A stretch of 64,000 nucleotides of DNA. Source: Bacilli bacterium (GTDB lineage: Bacteria; Bacillota_I; Bacilli_A; RF39; UBA660). The stretch lies in contig JAQVXV010000003.1 of NCBI GenBank assembly GCA_028708945.1, positions 1-64,000 of the forward strand. The letters run 5' to 3'. The notes beneath the pieces are model-generated. The model was not told the DNA's origin, did not search any database, and saw only the letters and a program-made list of their open reading frames with translations. The translations under genes and the position numbers were made by a program. Positions 7,596-19,444 of this stretch are shown piece after piece. Every line of letters begins with the position of its first letter. Position 1 is the stretch's first letter.

Positions 7596-8843
7596 TTAAT
7601 TGATTATTTCTGCAATGCAATAAGGATAACTGATTTTGTTTATAATACATTTAACTTCTTTATGTAGCATTGATTTTAAACCAGTAGCTTTAATCATTAA
7701 GTAATTACCAGTGTGTCCTATTAAAAATCCATCTGTATAAACTTCTGGTATAAAAATAACTGTTTCATTTAAAAATTTATTAAAATATTTTGTTTCTAAA
7801 TTTTTAGACATCTCAATTAATTTTTTTACGCGTTCTTTTTTAACTTTTTCATCTACTTGATTATTCATTTTATCTGCTAAAGTATTTTTTCTTCTTGAAA
7901 AAGGAAAAACGTGAATTTTGCTAAAATTAATTTTATTAACAGTTTCGATAGTCTCTTTAAACAATTCTTCGGTTTCACCTGGAAAACCAACAATAATATC
8001 GGTAGTTATAGAAATATCAGGTCTTACTTTTCTTATTTGCTCAATTCGATCATTAAAGTACTTTTTATCATATTTTCGATTCATCGCTTTTAAGATAGAA
8101 TCAGATCCGCTTTGTAATGGAATATGAATATGATCTACTAAAATTTCACTTTTATTAAAAACTTCTAAAACTTCATCACTTATTTCATTTATTTCAATTG
8201 AAGAAATACGAATACGTTTTAAACCATCTATTTTAATTAAATCATTTAATAAATCGCTGAAATTATAATCTTTTAAGTAATAATGTCCAGTATGAATTCC
8301 GGTTAATACTATTTCTTGATGACCATTTTTAATTAAGGATTTAGCTTCTTCAAAAATGACATCTTTATCCTTACATCTTACTTTACCCCTTGCATAAGGA
8401 ATAATGCAATATGTACAAAAATTCTCACAACCATCTTCTATTTTAATATAAGCTCTTGTTTTATCAAAATTATTTAATTGCATATCTTCAAATGAAGTAT
8501 CATTGATGTTTTTTACATCGACTAAAGATTTATATTGCTTTATATAGTCTGCAATCTTACTTTTACCAATATTACCAATAACAATATCAGCTTCGATTAA
8601 TGAAGGATCAATTTGACTTAAACAACCAGTAACTACTAATAAAGAATTTGGATATTTTTTTTTAATAGATCTGATTAATTTTAATCCTTTTTTATCGGCA
8701 GTATTAGTTACAGTACAAGTATTAATTATATGAATATCAGCTTCTGTTTCATAAATATAGCCGTTTTCTATCATGTTTTCTTTCATAATGTTGCTTTCAT
8801 ATGCATTTACCTTACATCCTAATGTGTGGATATAGAATTTCAT
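7596..8843 (-). CDS. mtaB: tRNA t6A37 methylthiotransferase MtaB
   Basis: 415 residues, radical-SAM methylthiotransferase that turns t6A37 into ms2t6A37 in tRNAs reading ANN codons. The N-terminal UPF0004 domain has its three cluster cysteines (C10, C43, C74); the radical-SAM motif CxxxCxxC is C139-C143-C146, followed by the usual IIPYARG. The C-terminal stretch from about 355 is TRAM-like. MtaB is preferred over MiaB because of the TLGCKVN start and NTCTVT motif. The start codon overlaps the stop of the upstream gene by 4 bases. rsmE lies just upstream, as in Bacillus (yqeU-yqeV). Confidence 0.92.
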   Translation of the reverse strand: MKFYIHTLGCKVNAYESNIMKENMIENGYIYETEADIHIINTCTVTNTADKKGLKLIRSIKKKYPNSLLVVTGCLSQIDPSLIEADIVIGNIGKSKIADYIKQYKSLVDVKNINDTSFEDMQLNNFDKTRAYIKIEDGCENFCTYCIIPYARGKVRCKDKDVIFEEAKSLIKNGHQEIVLTGIHTGHYYLKDYNFSDLLNDLIKIDGLKRIRISSIEINEISDEVLEVFNKSEILVDHIHIPLQSGSDSILKAMNRKYDKKYFNDRIEQIRKVRPDISITTDIIVGFPGETEELFKETIETVNKINFSKIHVFPFSRRKNTLADKMNNQVDEKVKKERVKKLIEMSKNLETKYFNKFLNETVIFIPEVYTDGFLIGHTGNYLMIKATGLKSMLHKEVKCIINKISYPYCIAEIIN

Positions 8844-9559
8844 AAATTTTTGCGAAGATCTTTTAAAGAATTTAAGAAATCTTCATCCTTTTTCACTTCT
8901 TTAGGAATCGGCCTTATATTTAAAGTTTCTTCTAAATCATAATTCTGATTTAAAGAAGGTTCTAAAGAAAGAACTTCAATTTCTTCTTTTTCAATTATTG
9001 AATCTAATGATAAAACTTCTGATTTTGGTGAGATATTTTTTTCTTCCCTACTCATATAGACCGGTTCTTCATTAGTTACTGGTTGTTTAGGTCTTTGCTC
9101 ATCATAAGTCATTCGTCCAAATATAGGAGATATAACTTCTGAATTCATAAATTTAGATTCAGATGTATTATTTTGATTACTAATTAAATCAATATTTGTC
9201 TTTAATATTGTAGATAACTCATCTTCATTGGTATTTTCTTCTATTACTTCTTGTGAAACTTGTTCTTGATTATTGCTTTTTGCTTCTAAAAGTTCCTTAT
9301 AACTAATAATTGCTTTAGCCTCTTGCTCTTCTTCAAAAGAAGGAACACGAACTTCTTGTTTTTGTTCTAAATCTTTTTGCATTACTTCTAAAAGTTCTTC
9401 AATATTATCTTTTTGATTTTTTGTTTTAATGTTTTTTTTCTTTGGTTTGAAAAATAAAAATAAAAAGATAACTAAGGCTATGATTAATATTAAAGACAAT
9501 ATTAAAAATAAATAGTCTTTAAATTCTAAAAATTTAATAAATTCTAATTTTTCTAACAT
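8840..9559 (-). CDS. Single-pass membrane protein with long acidic cytoplasmic tail, unknown function
   Basis: 239 residues. One strong transmembrane segment (about 14-37, rich in Leu/Ile/Phe) is followed by a KPKKKNIKTK stop-transfer stretch and a long Glu/Gln/Ser-rich, low-complexity region, so the bulk should be cytoplasmic and disordered or coiled. The last part ends in a basic helix (LKDLRKNL). It sits between rsmE and mtaB, with a 4-base spacer to the former and a 4-base overlap with the latter, so it is co-translated with RNA-modification enzymes, but nothing in its sequence suggests a catalytic role. Family not recognised. Confidence 0.65.
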   Translation of the reverse strand: MLEKLEFIKFLEFKDYLFLILSLILIIALVIFLFLFFKPKKKNIKTKNQKDNIEELLEVMQKDLEQKQEVRVPSFEEEQEAKAIISYKELLEAKSNNQEQVSQEVIEENTNEDELSTILKTNIDLISNQNNTSESKFMNSEVISPIFGRMTYDEQRPKQPVTNEEPVYMSREEKNISPKSEVLSLDSIIEKEEIEVLSLEPSLNQNYDLEETLNIRPIPKEVKKDEDFLNSLKDLRKNL

Positions 9560-9563
9560 AACA

Positions 9564-10262
9564 TCACTCCATCATTTCATAATCCAATATACTTAGTATA
9601 TACAAAGGTACAGTTTCTACCCTCATGATTCTTTTTCCTAATGAAACACTTATAAATCCAATTTCATTTAAGTATTGTTCTTCAGAAGAAGAAAGCCCAC
9701 CTTCTGGACCAATTAACACAATTATTTTATCATAATTTTTATTATTGGTCAAAAAACCTTTGATTAAAAAAGAACTATTAGTACTACATACTAGTTTTGT
9801 ACCTTCTAAATCTTTTAACTCCTTAAAATTACTTATTTTTTCAATTGAAGGAATAGTATTGCGTTTAGATTGCTCACTAGCCTCTTTACAAATCCTAGCC
9901 CAACGCTCTATTCTTTTAATCTCTTTTTTATCATCTAAAACTACTTTACTTCTTTCCATTCGAACTGGAATTATAGTATCTACTCCTAATTCAGTAGCTT
10001 TTTGTAATACATAATCCATTTTAGATTCAATTAATAAAGGTAATACTAAGGTTATTTTTAAGTTGTTTTTAATATTATTATTAATTTTTTCAATAATTTC
10101 AACATTATTATTATTATATTTACAAATATACAATTCTTGGTTATAGACAACTTCTATATTTTGTCCTCTCTTCATTCTCATTACAACTTTCATATGATAT
10201 AAATCATTATCATTCATAATAAAAAAATTATTATTTTTATTTTGTGCAAAATATCTTTGCAT
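9564..10262 (-). CDS. rsmE: 16S rRNA m3U1498 methyltransferase RsmE
   Basis: 232 residues from the chosen ATG 10260-10262 (SD GGTGAT); an in-frame codon at 10295 is rejected because it lies upstream of the -10. SPOUT fold enzyme that methylates N3 of U1498 in 16S rRNA. Family features: N-terminal PUA-like part (MQRYFAQN, DLYHMKVVMRMK), QKATELGVDTIIPV, RWARICKEASEQSKR, the SAM-knot IGPEGGLSSSEE, and the C-terminal SLGKRIMRVETVPLYIL. First gene of rsmE - acidic membrane protein - mtaB. Confidence 0.93.
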   Translation of the reverse strand: MQRYFAQNKNNNFFIMNDNDLYHMKVVMRMKRGQNIEVVYNQELYICKYNNNNVEIIEKINNNIKNNLKITLVLPLLIESKMDYVLQKATELGVDTIIPVRMERSKVVLDDKKEIKRIERWARICKEASEQSKRNTIPSIEKISNFKELKDLEGTKLVCSTNSSFLIKGFLTNNKNYDKIIVLIGPEGGLSSSEEQYLNEIGFISVSLGKRIMRVETVPLYILSILDYEMME

Positions 10263-10277
10263 AATATCACCATCTAA

Positions 10278-10283
10278 ATTATA
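10278..10283 (-). promoter_or_regulatory. Extended -10 promoter of the rsmE operon
   Basis: TGT-TATAAT on the minus strand, directly after the cvpA terminator and 15 bases from the rsmE start. Confidence 0.55.
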
Positions 10284-10284
10284 A

Positions 10285-10318
10285 CAAAAAAACATATATA
10301 TTACTATATGTTTTTTTA
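10285..10318 (-). terminator. Terminator after the cvpA-like gene
   Basis: ACATATA / TATATGT hairpin flanked by seven A and seven T; on the minus strand 11 bases past the stop. Could work in both directions. Confidence 0.7.
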
Positions 10319-10329
10319 ATCAATGATAA

Positions 10330-11049
10330 TTATTCTCTATATTTATTTAATACTGAGTCAACGTTATTTATTTGTAATTTGTTGTTTTCAATTAGTTTAT
10401 CAACTGCGTCTATTTTAACAACTTTTTTATCTAAAAATAGATCTAAAGCCTCTAAATTAAATGCATTTGGATTATTTTGACCTTTATATTTAGTCATCAT
10501 TCCATTTATATCATCTGCTACTTCTACAGCACTACCAATCATCTCTGATAAAACTGGAGTACTATTTAATATTTCAGTACGATATTTTGATTGATTAATT
10601 ACATTCATATTGAAGAATGGTAGTGTTAGAAAATATGCTACTACAAACACAACTAAATAACCTTCAATAAATCCTAAGACAATTCCTAACAATTTAGATG
10701 GAATTCCAAATATAAAAGTTGCGTTTAAAACTCCTTGTAGGAAACCTGAAAATAATTGTAATATCTTTACTATTGCTAATAAGATTGATAACACAAAAAG
10801 AAATGCAATTACTTCATATAAAAGAATATTCATTACAGTTACACCTTTTAAAGCTCCTGAGAATTCAAAGAAAGGTGCAAAACCATATAGCCAACCTGAT
10901 ATTGTATTTTTCAAAGAAAAAGCTATAACAACTGATAAAATAAATCCTACAACTGTAACTAACTTGTAGAAAAATCCTCTTTGCCAACCACCTACGGCTG
11001 CCCATATTAAATATATAACTATTAGTGCATCTAAAACATTTATACCCAT
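10330..11049 (-). CDS. CvpA family membrane protein
   Basis: 239 residues. The N-terminal segment (NVLDALIVIYLIWAAVGGWQ then RGFF) and four hydrophobic helices (about 5-25, 30-48, 70-92, 118-140) match the CvpA/colicin V production family. Family members are linked to envelope stress and septation, but the biochemical role is not settled. The C-terminal 90 residues are hydrophilic. In Bacillus cvpA lies close to rnhC and zapA; here it is divergent from rnhC across a short shared promoter region. Confidence 0.8.
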   Translation of the reverse strand: MGINVLDALIVIYLIWAAVGGWQRGFFYKLVTVVGFILSVVIAFSLKNTISGWLYGFAPFFEFSGALKGVTVMNILLYEVIAFLFVLSILLAIVKILQLFSGFLQGVLNATFIFGIPSKLLGIVLGFIEGYLVVFVVAYFLTLPFFNMNVINQSKYRTEILNSTPVLSEMIGSAVEVADDINGMMTKYKGQNNPNAFNLEALDLFLDKKVVKIDAVDKLIENNKLQINNVDSVLNKYRE

Positions 11050-11070
11050 AAACTCACCTTACCTAGTTCG

Positions 11071-11076
11071 ATTATA
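11071..11076 (-). promoter_or_regulatory. Extended -10 promoter of the cvpA-like gene
   Basis: TGA-TATAAT on the minus strand, 22 bases upstream of the start; SD AGGTGAG. Confidence 0.5.
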
Positions 11077-11117
11077 TCATTTAAAGAAAAAAAAAGAAAG
11101 TTTTTTTTGTTATTTTG

Positions 11118-11126
11118 TGCTAAAAT
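11118..11126 (+). promoter_or_regulatory. Extended -10 promoter of rnhC
   Basis: TGC-TAAAAT; SD GGAG at 11133-11136 precedes ATG 11145. Divergent from the cvpA promoter about 45 bases away. Confidence 0.5.
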
Positions 11127-11144
11127 ATATATGGAGTTGATTTT

Positions 11145-12095
11145 ATGACCATTACTCTTAAAGTAAGTGATAAAGTAAAAGAAGAGATGTCAAAATTTTA
11201 TAGTGACATGAAAAGACCAAAAACACCTGCTTATGCCGAGTTTCAAGCTGACAGTGCAGATACTGTCGTAACGCTTTATTCATCTGGTAAAGTAGTGTTT
11301 CAAGGCTCTAATGCTGATATTGATGCCAATTTATGGTGTGATATGGAAAAAAAGCTAAATCCAGGCAAAAAAATTGAAATGACTAATAGTGAAGATAAGA
11401 AAAAAGAAAAAACCGAAAATTTATTCGACCGTAAACTTTACTATTCTTCTAGTATTGGATCAGATGAAGTAGGAACTGGAGATTATTTTGGACCTATTGT
11501 TGTTACAGCTGCTTTTGTTAGTAAAGGTGATATCAATTGGTTAGAAGAAATTGGTGTTAAAGATTCCAAAAAATTAACCGATGAAAAAATTATTCAAATT
11601 GTACCTGTAATTATTAAGAAGATTCCTTATAGTAGTATTATTCTATCTAATAAAGAATACAACGAAAAATATAGTGAAGATATCAATATGAATAAAATAA
11701 AGGCAATTTTACACAATAAAGTTTTATTAGATCTGAAAACTAAGATAAAAGATTATGACTATATCATAGTTGACCAATTTGCAAAAGAATACGTCTATTA
11801 TAACTATTTAAAAAATGCTAAAGATGTATGTCGCAATATTAAATTTATTACTAAAGGTGAAAGTAACTCTTTAGCAGTTGCTACAGCTTCTTTAATTAGT
11901 AGATACATTTTTATCAATAAATTTGATAAATTAGGTGAAGAAATGGATATGTTTTTATTAAAAGGTGCCTCTCCTAAAGTAGATGAAGTTGGTGTTAGAA
12001 TAGTAGAAAAATATGGTTTTGATAAACTTAAAGATGTTGCTAAATTAAATTTTAAAAATACCGATAAAATTAAAGAAAAATTAAATGAAAAATAA
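11145..12095 (+). CDS. rnhC: Ribonuclease HIII
   Basis: 316 residues, the normal RNase HIII size. It cleaves the RNA strand of RNA/DNA hybrids. The N-terminal TBP-like substrate-binding domain occupies about 1-85; the catalytic domain opens with the diagnostic GSDEVGTGDYFGP (catalytic D107 and E108), followed by the VDQF acid and the KGES...ASLISRY region near the C-terminus. One of only two plus-strand genes; it converges with rpoC across one shared terminator. Confidence 0.95.
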   Translation: MTITLKVSDKVKEEMSKFYSDMKRPKTPAYAEFQADSADTVVTLYSSGKVVFQGSNADIDANLWCDMEKKLNPGKKIEMTNSEDKKKEKTENLFDRKLYYSSSIGSDEVGTGDYFGPIVVTAAFVSKGDINWLEEIGVKDSKKLTDEKIIQIVPVIIKKIPYSSIILSNKEYNEKYSEDINMNKIKAILHNKVLLDLKTKIKDYDYIIVDQFAKEYVYYNYLKNAKDVCRNIKFITKGESNSLAVATASLISRYIFINKFDKLGEEMDMFLLKGASPKVDEVGVRIVEKYGFDKLKDVAKLNFKNTDKIKEKLNEK

Positions 12096-12120
12096 AAAAA
12101 CACTTATTAGTGTTTTTTTT
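12093..12120. terminator. Bidirectional terminator between rnhC and rpoC
   Basis: CACT-TATT-AGTG hairpin flanked by A7 and T8. Serves rnhC on the plus strand and rpoC on the minus strand; it overlaps the rpoC stop codon (12119-12121). Confidence 0.85.
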
Positions 12121-15100
12121 AATCCATTAATTCTTGTTCTAATGTTTCTAAAGGTTCTTCTTTTAATAATTCGTTTTCTAAATCATAATTAGTATTACGA
12201 TATTTGTTTGAACCTGTACCTGCTGGTATAAGTTTACCAATTATTACATTTTCTTTTAAGCCATGTAATTCATCAACTTTTCCATATATAGCAGCATCAG
12301 TTAAAATTCTAGTTGTCTCTTGGAATGAAGCTGCAGATAAAAATGAATCAGTTTCTAATGAAGCTTTAGTTATACCTAATAAAACAGGTTTACCATTAGC
12401 AGGATTTTTACCTTCGAGAATTAATTGTTTGTTAATTTTAGTAAATTCATAAATATCTACCATTGTACCTGGTAAAAAATAAGAGTCTCCTGAAATAACA
12501 ATTTTAATTTTTGAAATCATACGTTTTGCAATAACTTCAATATGTTTATCATTAATGTCTACACCTTGTGAAGAATAAACTTTTTGAATTTCTTTTAAGA
12601 TATATTGTTGAACTGTAATTGGATCAGTTACTACTAATAATTCTTTTGGACTTATTGCTCCATATGTTAATCTTTCACCAGATTTTACTTCTTTATTAAC
12701 TACAATATTATCAACTAATTTTACACCATATTGAGTAGTATGTTCTCTTGTTTCAACATCGTTTTTGATAGTAATAACATATTTACCACTATCTTCTTCA
12801 ATCTTAGTAATAACACCATTAATCTCTGCAATTGTCGACTTACCTTTACCTTTTGGATTACGAGCTTCAAATAACTCTTGAACTCTCGGTAAACCTTGAG
12901 TAATGTCGTCAGATCCGGCAACACCACCAGTATTGAAAGTACGCATCGTTAACTGAGTTCCTGGTTCACCAATAGATTGTGCTGCCATTATTCCAACTGC
13001 TTCCCCTACTTCAACGATTGAACCAGTTGCTAAATTCTTACCATAACATTTAGAACAAACACCACGAGATGATTTACAAGTTAGTAGAGTTCTAATTGCT
13101 ACTTTTTTAACACCTGCTGCAATTATTTTATCAGCAATCTGATCAGTTATATAAACATTGCGATCAACAATTAATTCATCTGTTTCTGGATTAATAACCT
13201 TCTTACTAGTAAATCTACCAGTAATACGATTTTTTAAAGATTCGATAACTGAACCATCTTTTTCTTCAACGAAAGCTTCAGCTACAATACCTTGATCAGT
13301 ACCACAATCTTCTTCTCTTACAATAATATCTTGTGATACATCTACTAAACGACGAGTTAAGTAACCAGCATCAGCAGTTTTTAATGCCGTATCAACAGCA
13401 CCTTTTCTAGAACCATGTGTTGATAAGAAGAATTCAGATATTGATACACCTTCACTAAATGAAGATAATACAGGAATTTCAACATATCCGCCACTTGGTT
13501 TAGCGAATAATCCACGCATACCAACTAATTGTGTTTGTGAATTTATGTCACCACGAGCTTTACTCATCATCATTATTGATACCGAATTGTCAACATCTGC
13601 TTCGACAATCTCTTTAACTTCTTTTTGAATTTTATTTCTTGCACCTTGCCAAATTTCTACTACTTTTTCATATCTTTCACGATCAGTAATTAAACCTCTT
13701 TTGAATTGTTTGTTTATTGTATCTACTAATGCTTGTGATTCTTTTACAATTTCAGGTTTTAATTTACTTTCTTTTAAATCACTTATAGCGATTGAGATAC
13801 CTGATAATGTAGAATATTTAAATCCTAAATCTTTTAATTTATCAAGCATTATAGATGTTTCAGTAGTATGATATCTCTTATAAATTTGGGCAATTATCTT
13901 TCCTAAAACCCCTTTATTGAAAGCTTCTAATAAAGGCATATTTTTAATTGCTTCTTTAATATCAGTTCCTTGTTTTAAAAAATATTTACTTGGTATCATT
14001 CCTTCAATATTTTCTGTACTACTATCATTAATGTATTGGAAAGTATCTGGAAAGATTTCATTAAACTTTAATTTACCTACAGTAGTCACTAAATACTTAT
14101 CCATAAATTCATCTGGAAAAATTTTGTATTTAAATGATTTTGTAGGAAGTGCTATTCTAGTATGAAGTGTAATTTCATTTCTTTCATATGCCATTAAAGC
14201 CTCATTTTGATTTTTAAACAATCTTCCTTCACCAGGTAAACCTGCTTTTTCAATTGTTAAATAATAGTTTCCTAATACCATGTCTTGTGATGGAGTAACG
14301 ATTGGTTTTCCATCCTTTGGACTTAAGATATTATTAGCACCTAGCATTAAAATTCTTGCTTCTGCTTGTGCTTCTTCACTTAAAGGAACGTGAACAGCCA
14401 TTTGATCTCCATCGAAGTCAGCATTGAAAGCTGCACATACTAGTGGATGTAATCGAATACTTCTACCTTCGATTAACTTAGGTTCAAACGCTTGAATTCC
14501 TAATCTATGTAATGTTGGGGCACGGTTCAATAATATTGGATGTTCTTTAATTTTTTCCTCAACTATATCCCATACTCTATCATCTTGATTTTCAATCATT
14601 CTTTTAGCTGCTTTTATATTTGATGCAATTTCTTTAGTAACTAAACCATTTATTACATGTGGTTTAAATAGCTCTAAAGCCATTTCTTTTGGTATACCAC
14701 ATTCATACATTTTTAAATTAGGGCCAACTACGATAACTGAACGACCAGAATAATCAACTCTTTTACCAAGTAAGTTTTGACGGAAACGACCTTGTTTACC
14801 TTTTAACATACTTGAAAGTGATTTTAATGGTCTATTACCAGCACCTGTAATGTTTCTTCCTCTTCTACCATTATCGAATAAAGCATCAACAGCTTCTTGA
14901 AGCATACGCTTTTCGTTTTGAATAATGATTGAAGGTGCACCTAAATCAATAAGTTTTTTCAAACGGTTATTTCTATTTATTACTCTTCTATATAAATCAT
15001 TTAAGTCACTAGCGGCAAATCTACCACCATCTAATTGAATCATAGGTCTCAATTCTGGTGGAATTACAGGTAGTGCATCAATAATCATCCACTCTGGACG

Positions 15101-15769
15101 ATTTTTTGATTTTGCAAAACCATCTAATACATCTAATCTTTTAATTAAACGAATTCTTTTTTGACTTGCAGTATCTTTTATTTCATCAATATCTGATTTG
15201 ATAATCTCTACTTCTTTTTCAAGATCAACTTGTGTCAATAATTCTTTTATAGCTTCAGCACCCATACCTACTCTGAAAGAATTACCATATTTTTCATAAT
15301 AAGCGCGATATTCTTTATCACTTATTGTTTGTTTTTTTTCTAAAGGAGCTGGTCCTGGATCTAAAACAACATAAGATATAAAATATAATACTTCTTCTAA
15401 ATCTCTAGGTGACATATCTAATACCAGTCCCATACGAGAAGGTATTCCTTTAAAGAACCAAATATGTGAAACCGGAGTAGCGAGTTCGATATGACCCATT
15501 CTTCCACGTCGAACTTTGCTTCTAGTAACTTCTACTCCACATCGATCACAAACGATATTTTTGTATCTTAATCTTTTATATTTACCACATGAACATTCAA
15601 AATCTTTTGTAGGTCCAAATATTTTTTCACAAAATAGACCATCACGTTCAGGTTTTAAAGTACGGTAGTTAATAGTTTCAGCTTTCTTTACTTCTCCATA
15701 AGACCAAGAGCGAATTTTTTCGGGTGAAGCAATAGCAATTCTTAATCCTTCAAAATTATTTACATCCAT
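12119..15769 (-). CDS. rpoC: RNA polymerase beta' subunit
   Basis: 1216 residues. The zinc site C59, C61, C74, C77 lies near the N-terminus; the catalytic magnesium loop NADFDGD is at about residues 448-454, and the second zinc-binding region (CGTDQ...[13 protein letters not shown]) and the trigger-loop motif ending in MRTFNTGG are present. The start ATG shares one base with the rpoB stop (TAATG), so translation is coupled. Confidence 0.97.
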   Translation of the reverse strand: MDVNNFEGLRIAIASPEKIRSWSYGEVKKAETINYRTLKPERDGLFCEKIFGPTKDFECSCGKYKRLRYKNIVCDRCGVEVTRSKVRRGRMGHIELATPVSHIWFFKGIPSRMGLVLDMSPRDLEEVLYFISYVVLDPGPAPLEKKQTISDKEYRAYYEKYGNSFRVGMGAEAIKELLTQVDLEKEVEIIKSDIDEIKDTASQKRIRLIKRLDVLDGFAKSKNRPEWMIIDALPVIPPELRPMIQLDGGRFAASDLNDLYRRVINRNNRLKKLIDLGAPSIIIQNEKRMLQEAVDALFDNGRRGRNITGAGNRPLKSLSSMLKGKQGRFRQNLLGKRVDYSGRSVIVVGPNLKMYECGIPKEMALELFKPHVINGLVTKEIASNIKAAKRMIENQDDRVWDIVEEKIKEHPILLNRAPTLHRLGIQAFEPKLIEGRSIRLHPLVCAAFNADFDGDQMAVHVPLSEEAQAEARILMLGANNILSPKDGKPIVTPSQDMVLGNYYLTIEKAGLPGEGRLFKNQNEALMAYERNEITLHTRIALPTKSFKYKIFPDEFMDKYLVTTVGKLKFNEIFPDTFQYINDSSTENIEGMIPSKYFLKQGTDIKEAIKNMPLLEAFNKGVLGKIIAQIYKRYHTTETSIMLDKLKDLGFKYSTLSGISIAISDLKESKLKPEIVKESQALVDTINKQFKRGLITDRERYEKVVEIWQGARNKIQKEVKEIVEADVDNSVSIMMMSKARGDINSQTQLVGMRGLFAKPSGGYVEIPVLSSFSEGVSISEFFLSTHGSRKGAVDTALKTADAGYLTRRLVDVSQDIIVREEDCGTDQGIVAEAFVEEKDGSVIESLKNRITGRFTSKKVINPETDELIVDRNVYITDQIADKIIAAGVKKVAIRTLLTCKSSRGVCSKCYGKNLATGSIVEVGEAVGIMAAQSIGEPGTQLTMRTFNTGGVAGSDDITQGLPRVQELFEARNPKGKGKSTIAEINGVITKIEEDSGKYVITIKNDVETREHTTQYGVKLVDNIVVNKEVKSGERLTYGAISPKELLVVTDPITVQQYILKEIQKVYSSQGVDINDKHIEVIAKRMISKIKIVISGDSYFLPGTMVDIYEFTKINKQLILEGKNPANGKPVLLGITKASLETDSFLSAASFQETTRILTDAAIYGKVDELHGLKENVIIGKLIPAGTGSNKYRNTNYDLENELLKEEPLETLEQELMD

Positions 15770-18700
15770 TACTTATCGCTCCCTTCTAAATCTGTATCAT
15801 CTATATCTTCAGGAAAATCTTCTTCATACTCCTCTAATTCCTCTTCATATTCACTTGTTTCTTCTATTGGTTCTTCTTTAACTACTTCTGATTGTTCAAA
15901 TTCTTCTGTTGAAACGAAGTCATCTTTATCATAATCTTCTAACTCTCTTAGTTCTAAGAATTCGCCATCTTCATTTTTAATCGTTATATCTAACCCAAGT
16001 GCTTGGAATTCTTTAATAAGAACTCTAAATGATTCAGGAATTCCTGATTTAGGAATTGGTTGTCCTTTAACAATAGCTTCATATAATTTTACACGACCAA
16101 CGACATCATCAGATTTTACAGTCATCATTTCTTGTAAAACGTGAGCAGCACCATAAGCATATAGCGCCCATACTTCCATTTCTCCGAATCTTTGACCACC
16201 AAATTGTGCCTTACCACCAAGAGGTTGTTGTGTTACTAATGAATAAGGTCCTGTTGAACGAGCATGTAATTTATCATCAACCATGTGATGTAATTTAATC
16301 ATGTACATTAATCCAACACTTACTTTATTGTCAAAAGGTTCTCCTGTACGACCATCGTATAATTGTACTTTACCACTCTCATCAAGTTTTGCCTCTCTTA
16401 GAGCTTCTAAAATCTCTTCACGTGTTGCCCCAGAAAATACTGGAGACGCAATTTTAATATCTAATTCTTTTGCAGCTGCACCTAAATGCATCTCTAAAAT
16501 TTGACCGATGTTCATACGTGATGGAACTCCAAGTGGATTTAATAAAATGTCAATTGGTGTACCATCTTCTAAATATGGCATATCTTCACTTGGTAATATT
16601 AATGAAATAACACCTTTATTACCATGACGTCCAGCCATTTTATCTCCTACTGATATTTTTCTCTTTTGAGCAATATAAACTCGCACCATTTTAGAAACAC
16701 CAGCTGGTAATTCATCAGAATCTTCTTTTGTAAATATTTTAACATCGTGAACGATACCTTCACCACCATGTGGAACACGCAATGAAGTATCTCTAACTTC
16801 ACGTGTCTTTTCACCGAAAATAGCATGTAATAATTTTTCTTCACTTGTTAATTCAGCCATTCCTTTTGGTGTAACTTTACCAACTAGTATATCATCATCT
16901 TTTACTTCAGTACCAATACGAACAATTCCGTTTTCATCTAAGTTCTTACGAGCTTCTTCTCCAACGTTTGGTATATCTCTAGTAAATTCTTCAGGTCCTA
17001 GTTTAGTATCACGACATTCTATTTGATAATCTTCAATATGAATTGAAGTATATATATCATCTTTTACTAATCTTTCATTTAAGATAATAGCATCTTCATA
17101 GTTGTAACCATTATAGTTCATAAACGCTACTGTAACATTGCGTCCTAAAGCCATTTCTCCATCTTTAGTACTTGGTCCATCAGCAATTACTTGATCTTTT
17201 TTAATTTTATCACCAACTCTTACAATTGGAATTTGGTGATAACAAGTACCAGCATTACTTCTTTCGAAACCATTTAAATAATATATATCTTGTTCTTTCA
17301 TATTATTTACGATAATTTTTTTAGAATCTACATAATCTACTACACCATCTGCTTTAGAAATTACTACTACTCCCGAATCTTTAGCCGCTACTGCTTCAAC
17401 ACCAGTACCAACAATTGGAGCTTCAGCCATTAATAACGGAATAGCTTGACGTTGCATGTTCGCACCCATCAATGCTCTTTTACCATCATCGTGTTCCAAG
17501 AATGGAATACAACTTGTAGTAATAGATACAACTTGTTGTGCTGATACATCTATGTAATCTACTTTTTCTTTTTCAATAATTACATTTTCACCTTGATAAC
17601 GAACTGGAATTCTATCTTCTAATAATTCGTTATTTTCAATCTTAGCTGTTGCTTGTGAAATATAATACTCAATTTCCTCATCAGCAGTCATATATGTAAT
17701 CTCATCTGTCAATTTACAATTGTTTACTTTTCGATATGGTGTCATAATGAAACCATATTCGTTTACTTTAGCATAACTTGCTAATGAAGTAATTAACCCA
17801 ATGTTAGGTCCTTCAGGTGATTCAATAGGACAAAGACGTCCGTAGTGTGAAGTATTTACGTCACGAACTTCCATACCTGCTCTATCTCTTGATAAACCTC
17901 CAGGCCCTAGAGAAGATAATCTTCTTTTATTTGAAAGTTCTGCTACTGGATTAGTTTGATCCATGAATTGAGATAATTGGCTACTACCAAAGAATTCTTT
18001 CATTGCAGCTGTTAAAGGACGAATGTTTATTAAAGTTTTAGGAGTTACATCACCTAATTCTTGTGTTGACATTCTATCTCTAATTACTCTTTCAATTCTA
18101 CTAACACCTATTCTAAATTGGTTTTGTAATAATTCACCAACTTGACGAACACGACGATTAGATAAATGGTCTATTTCATCTAATGATCCAACACCTTCAA
18201 ATAAGTTTAAATAATAAGATATTGAAGCATATATGTCTGGTATAGTTAAACGCTTTACATCTGCTGTTTGATCATTACCAATTACATTTATGATTTTATC
18301 TTTATTATATTTTGAATATATCTTTATTTGTTGTACTTTATTGTATCCATCTAAATCATTGTTTATGATTACTTCTTTAACACCATATCCGTTTTCTAAT
18401 ATTGGTTTTAATTCTTCTAAAACTTCTTTAGTTAATAAAGTACCTTTTTCTACTATTTTTTTCTTATTAACAATTATATCTTCAGCAATTATATTATTTA
18501 ATAAACGATTTGTTACATTTAATTTTTTATTAAATTTATATCTACCAACTTTTGCTAAATCATATCTAAAAGCATCAAAAAATCTAGATACTAATTGATT
18601 TTTAGCACTTTCTAATGTCGAAGGTTCACCAGGTCTAAGTTTACCATGGATATCTATCAATGCTTCGTCAGTATTCTTATTTGCATCTTTTTCAATTGTC

Positions 18701-19359
18701 TTTGTTATATAATCATCTTCACCAAATAAATCGATGATATCTTCATCATTAGAAAGTCCTAAAGCTCTCAATAATGTAGTAATAGGAACTTTTCTAGTTC
18801 TATCCATTTTTACATACATAACATCACGAGCATCTGTCTCGTATTCTAACCATGTACCTCTTGTAGGTATAATTTGTGAAGAAAAACTTTCTTTACCATT
18901 TTTTAAATCAATTTTTCGACTAAAATAAACACTAGGAGAACGCACTAGTTGCGAAACGATAACTCTTTCAGCTCCGTTTACAATAAAAGTGCCACTTTCA
19001 GTCATTATAGGCATATCTCCCAAATAAATTTCTTGCTCTTTTACTTCTCCAGTTTCTTGATTAAATAGTCTGGCTTGCACCTTTAAAGGTGAAGCATATG
19101 TTGCATATCTTTCTTTACAACCTTTTATCGTATATCTTGGTACATCAAAATAATATTCTCCGAATTCAAGCAATAAATTTCCAGTGAAACTCTCAACTGG
19201 AAATATATCCTCAAACACTTCTTTTATTCCTTCTGTAATAAACCAATCATACGATTTTTTTTGAATTTCTAGTAGGTTATTTAATTCGATAGCATTCTTT
19301 GTTTTTGCATAACTTCTTCTTGTAGTATAATCACCAAATTTTTGATTTTTATAAGCCAC
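15769..19359 (-). CDS. rpoB: RNA polymerase beta subunit
   Basis: 1196 residues from GTG 19357-19359, chosen because it has an AGGGGTG SD at 19365-19371; an in-frame codon at 19392 has none. Conserved beta blocks are intact, including the rifampicin pocket ([31 protein letters not shown]) and the C-terminal [19 protein letters not shown]. The residue equivalent to E. coli His526 is Asn (N477), while D516 and S531 equivalents (D467, S482) are unchanged. The C-terminus is a very acidic Glu/Asp tail of about 50 residues. Driven by a perfect consensus promoter; first gene of rpoB-rpoC. Confidence 0.97.
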   Translation of the reverse strand: MAYKNQKFGDYTTRRSYAKTKNAIELNNLLEIQKKSYDWFITEGIKEVFEDIFPVESFTGNLLLEFGEYYFDVPRYTIKGCKERYATYASPLKVQARLFNQETGEVKEQEIYLGDMPIMTESGTFIVNGAERVIVSQLVRSPSVYFSRKIDLKNGKESFSSQIIPTRGTWLEYETDARDVMYVKMDRTRKVPITTLLRALGLSNDEDIIDLFGEDDYITKTIEKDANKNTDEALIDIHGKLRPGEPSTLESAKNQLVSRFFDAFRYDLAKVGRYKFNKKLNVTNRLLNNIIAEDIIVNKKKIVEKGTLLTKEVLEELKPILENGYGVKEVIINNDLDGYNKVQQIKIYSKYNKDKIINVIGNDQTADVKRLTIPDIYASISYYLNLFEGVGSLDEIDHLSNRRVRQVGELLQNQFRIGVSRIERVIRDRMSTQELGDVTPKTLINIRPLTAAMKEFFGSSQLSQFMDQTNPVAELSNKRRLSSLGPGGLSRDRAGMEVRDVNTSHYGRLCPIESPEGPNIGLITSLASYAKVNEYGFIMTPYRKVNNCKLTDEITYMTADEEIEYYISQATAKIENNELLEDRIPVRYQGENVIIEKEKVDYIDVSAQQVVSITTSCIPFLEHDDGKRALMGANMQRQAIPLLMAEAPIVGTGVEAVAAKDSGVVVISKADGVVDYVDSKKIIVNNMKEQDIYYLNGFERSNAGTCYHQIPIVRVGDKIKKDQVIADGPSTKDGEMALGRNVTVAFMNYNGYNYEDAIILNERLVKDDIYTSIHIEDYQIECRDTKLGPEEFTRDIPNVGEEARKNLDENGIVRIGTEVKDDDILVGKVTPKGMAELTSEEKLLHAIFGEKTREVRDTSLRVPHGGEGIVHDVKIFTKEDSDELPAGVSKMVRVYIAQKRKISVGDKMAGRHGNKGVISLILPSEDMPYLEDGTPIDILLNPLGVPSRMNIGQILEMHLGAAAKELDIKIASPVFSGATREEILEALREAKLDESGKVQLYDGRTGEPFDNKVSVGLMYMIKLHHMVDDKLHARSTGPYSLVTQQPLGGKAQFGGQRFGEMEVWALYAYGAAHVLQEMMTVKSDDVVGRVKLYEAIVKGQPIPKSGIPESFRVLIKEFQALGLDITIKNEDGEFLELRELEDYDKDDFVSTEEFEQSEVVKEEPIEETSEYEEELEEYEEDFPEDIDDTDLEGSDK

Positions 19360-19415
19360 TCTTTCACCCCTATTAATATTTTTTTCGTACAAAAAGTACT
19401 ACTCGCCAATTTATA

Positions 19416-19444
19416 ATTATAGGCGTTTCTTATGCAAATGTCAA
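19416..19444 (-). promoter_or_regulatory. Perfect sigma-A promoter of rpoB-rpoC
   Basis: TTGACA (19439-19444), 17-base spacer, TATAAT (19416-19421) on the minus strand. The -35 overlaps the last codons of the upstream methyltransferase gene. The leader is about 50 bases and contains a small GTAC-T5-GTAC hairpin. Confidence 0.85.

Noticed and set aside
15769..15771. Possible rpoB-rpoC fusion
   Set aside because: A stop codon and a new ATG (TAATG) separate them; both proteins have normal ends.
19360..19392. rpoB start at 19392
   Set aside because: No SD there; GTG 19357-19359 has AGGGGTG at ideal spacing.
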